Shown here in pieces: positions 31,710 through 32,979 of a DNA stretch of 32,979 bases. The translations under genes were made by a program, and so were the position numbers. The notes below the pieces were generated by a model that worked only from the letters and a program-made list of their open reading frames with translations, made no database searches and was not told the origin of the DNA. How positions within the stretch are numbered: the first letter of the stretch is position 1; every line of letters starts with the position of its first letter. Origin of the DNA: Gammaproteobacteria bacterium (lineage in GTDB: Bacteria > Pseudomonadota > Gammaproteobacteria > Chromatiales > Chromatiaceae); contig JANEMA010000019.1 of the NCBI GenBank assembly GCA_024510845.1, forward strand, positions 1 through 32,979. The letters are read 5' to 3'.

Positions 31710-32813
31710 TCACCCCCTCGCAGGAGATTCGTAGTGCCCGCCATCCGCACTCGTGACCTCGGGCTCGCTCAGGCCCAGGGCCCCTTCGGCGCTGGGAGTG
31801 ACAGTCACGCTGACCACACCCTCGTCCTTGTCCGGCGCCTCCAGGATCACCTGTTTCAGTCGAATGGGCGAATCACCCCGGTTGGCCTCGTCGATGATCT
31901 CCTGAAAGCGGTCATGAGCCACCATGTTGAGGCGGTCCACCGCGCTCACGCCGGTACGCTTGCCATAGGGCAAACGCAGGCCACGCCCGATGGACTGCTC
32001 GATCAGAGTGCGGGCCAGCGGGTAATCCACCACCACGTTCTTGAACGACACCGGCCCGCGACTGCTTTCCACAAAGGGCGTGGCGGTGAGTTCCAGGCCA
32101 AACAACGGCCTGAGTTCATTGATGGCGCGCACCCCCGCGCTGGCGCGGTAGCGGTGCGACTCGTCCATCAGCAATACCAGATCGGGCAGCTCCGCCAGGT
32201 CATTGAAATAACTGTCCCCCAGGTATTCAGAGAGCCGGCAATGACAATGACCCTTTTCTCCGTCATTCATCCCCCCCAAACAGCGCCGTCTGACCGGGGC
32301 TGATTTTTTCTTGCGGGTCTTTTTCCCGGGCGCTGCCTGTGGTGGCTCGGGCTCCAGCATGGGCAGATTCTGCACGTTGAGGCTGTAGTCATCGTGGCCC
32401 CACTCGCAGCGCGACAGCACCACCCTGGGGATCTTCTTGAGAGTCAGGTTCGGCCAGCGCCCGGCGGCCCTGGCGGCGCTGATGCCGCGGAAAGCGCTGC
32501 ACAGCACCAGCAGGCTGCGGCCCTCGCCCACCTCCTCGGACAGCGCCTGCAACTGGACCACCGACAGGTTTTGCGTGGTCACACAGATGAAATCGGTCTC
32601 GGTGGAATGGCCGTGCTGCCACCAGACGGTTTCCGACGGTGCGTAGGTGAAGCCCTCCAGCTTGCACAGCACTTAGGCCAGCATGGCGGCGTTGTATTCC
32701 TGGTTGATGACCCAGTTACCCCACTTGTCCTTCTCCAGCAGCGAGGGCGCCAGGCGGTAATAGCGGAACCCGCCACCGCCTTTCCAGCCCACCGCCTTGG
32801 TTTGGATCATCAT
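31710..32813 (-). pseudogene. Fused and deleted remnant of a type III-like restriction-modification system (Mod/Res)
   Basis: The first part matches the C-terminal half of Mod-type adenine methyltransferases: AVGWKGGGGFRYYRLAPSLL, then KDKWGNWVINQEYNAAMLA, an in-frame TAA at 32675-32673, then LCKLEGFTYAPSETVWWQHG, STETDFICVTTQNLS and VVLSRCEWGHDDYS. After a lysine-rich junction it continues as a helicase (Res): LPDLVLLMDESHRYRA with a DESH box and LFGLELTATPF, then jumps over missing sequence to LIEQSIGRGLRLPYGKRTG and AVDRLNMVAHDRFQEIIDEA. The 5' half of Mod, the Mod-Res boundary, the middle of Res and its nuclease end are missing, so the system is dead. Confidence 0.85.
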
Positions 32814-32859
32814 CAGGATTCTGGTGAATTTCAACAGCCTGCTGGAGCCCAGCCTACTG

Positions 32860-32979
32860 TCAGAAATTCCGCTGCCAGTTGGCGGCCAGCCACCAGGTGG
32901 GCTTGGAACTGTGGGTCGTGACGTTGACCATCAGCGAGCCGGTGCCCTGACCCAGGGTGCCCCGCATACCCACCCCGCC
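32860..32979 (-). CDS. C-terminal fragment of a probable outer-membrane beta-barrel protein (5' part outside window)
   Basis: An open frame enters from the window edge and stops at 32860, giving 39 residues. They alternate in the way of beta-strands (GVGMRGTLGQGTGSLMVNVTT, then PTWWLAANWQRNF) and end in phenylalanine, as do many outer-membrane barrels recognised by BamA, including autotransporters. The family cannot be named from so little. It lies about 45 bases upstream of the restriction-modification remnant on the same strand. Confidence 0.45.
   Translation of the reverse strand, partial: GGVGMRGTLGQGTGSLMVNVTTHSSKPTWWLAANWQRNF

Noticed and set aside
1-32979. CRISPR array, complete insertion sequence or rRNA operon
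   Set aside because: No regularly spaced repeats, no transposase gene with terminal repeats and no rRNA sequence were seen; only small dispersed repeats were found.

Overview
The window looks like a piece of a GC-rich gammaproteobacterial chromosome, probably from a facultatively denitrifying, possibly sulfur-oxidising Chromatiales-type bacterium. That is inferred from the gene families and their order; no phylogenetic marker was tested. Its core is a complete clade II (Sec-type) nitrous oxide reductase locus embedded in the genes for menaquinone biosynthesis.

Left part (1-11000): a DNA-repair/phospholipid operon on the minus strand (family 5 uracil-DNA glycosylase, uvrC, pgsA, the last cut by the window edge); a stretch of about 1 kb with no recognisable gene; tRNA-Ser(UGA) with a plausible promoter; a frameshifted remnant of a secreted staphylococcal-type nuclease; a three-gene transporter operon (ABC ATPase, ABC permease, MFS protein of the UMF1/Atg22 type); a methyltransferase; a rhodanese; a 2OG-Fe(II) oxygenase with a small receiver-like partner; a b561-type cytochrome; and mobB.

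Central part (11530-31708): on the minus strand, in transcription order, lie nosZ, one monohaem and two dihaem c-type cytochromes, nosB, nosD, nosG, nosH, nosF, nosL, nosY, an unnamed 155-residue gene, menF and menD. After a gap holding an antitoxin remnant and dispersed repeats come menB and menA. Most nos genes overlap or abut, and menF starts 3 bases after the last nos-side gene, so N2O reduction and quinone synthesis appear to share a transcript. On the plus strand menC and a menI-type thioesterase diverge from nosZ, and menE converges on them. A perfect FNR/DNR-type palindrome lies in the nosZ-menC intergenic region, and a second, class II-like promoter precedes the second dihaem cytochrome and nosB. 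The proposed flow is menaquinol to NosG/NosH to c-type cytochromes to the CuA site of periplasmic NosZ, with NosD/F/Y/L supporting copper-site maturation.

The locus is surrounded by decay. An in-frame remnant of an assimilatory nitrate reductase (nasA) is fused to the menA reading frame next to mobB. A truncated FitA-type antitoxin and repeats separate menD from menB. A Mod/Res restriction-modification remnant with a nonsense codon and large deletions follows menE. The end of an outer-membrane barrel-like protein lies at the right edge. No menH, ubiE/menG, nosR or apbE/nosX is visible.
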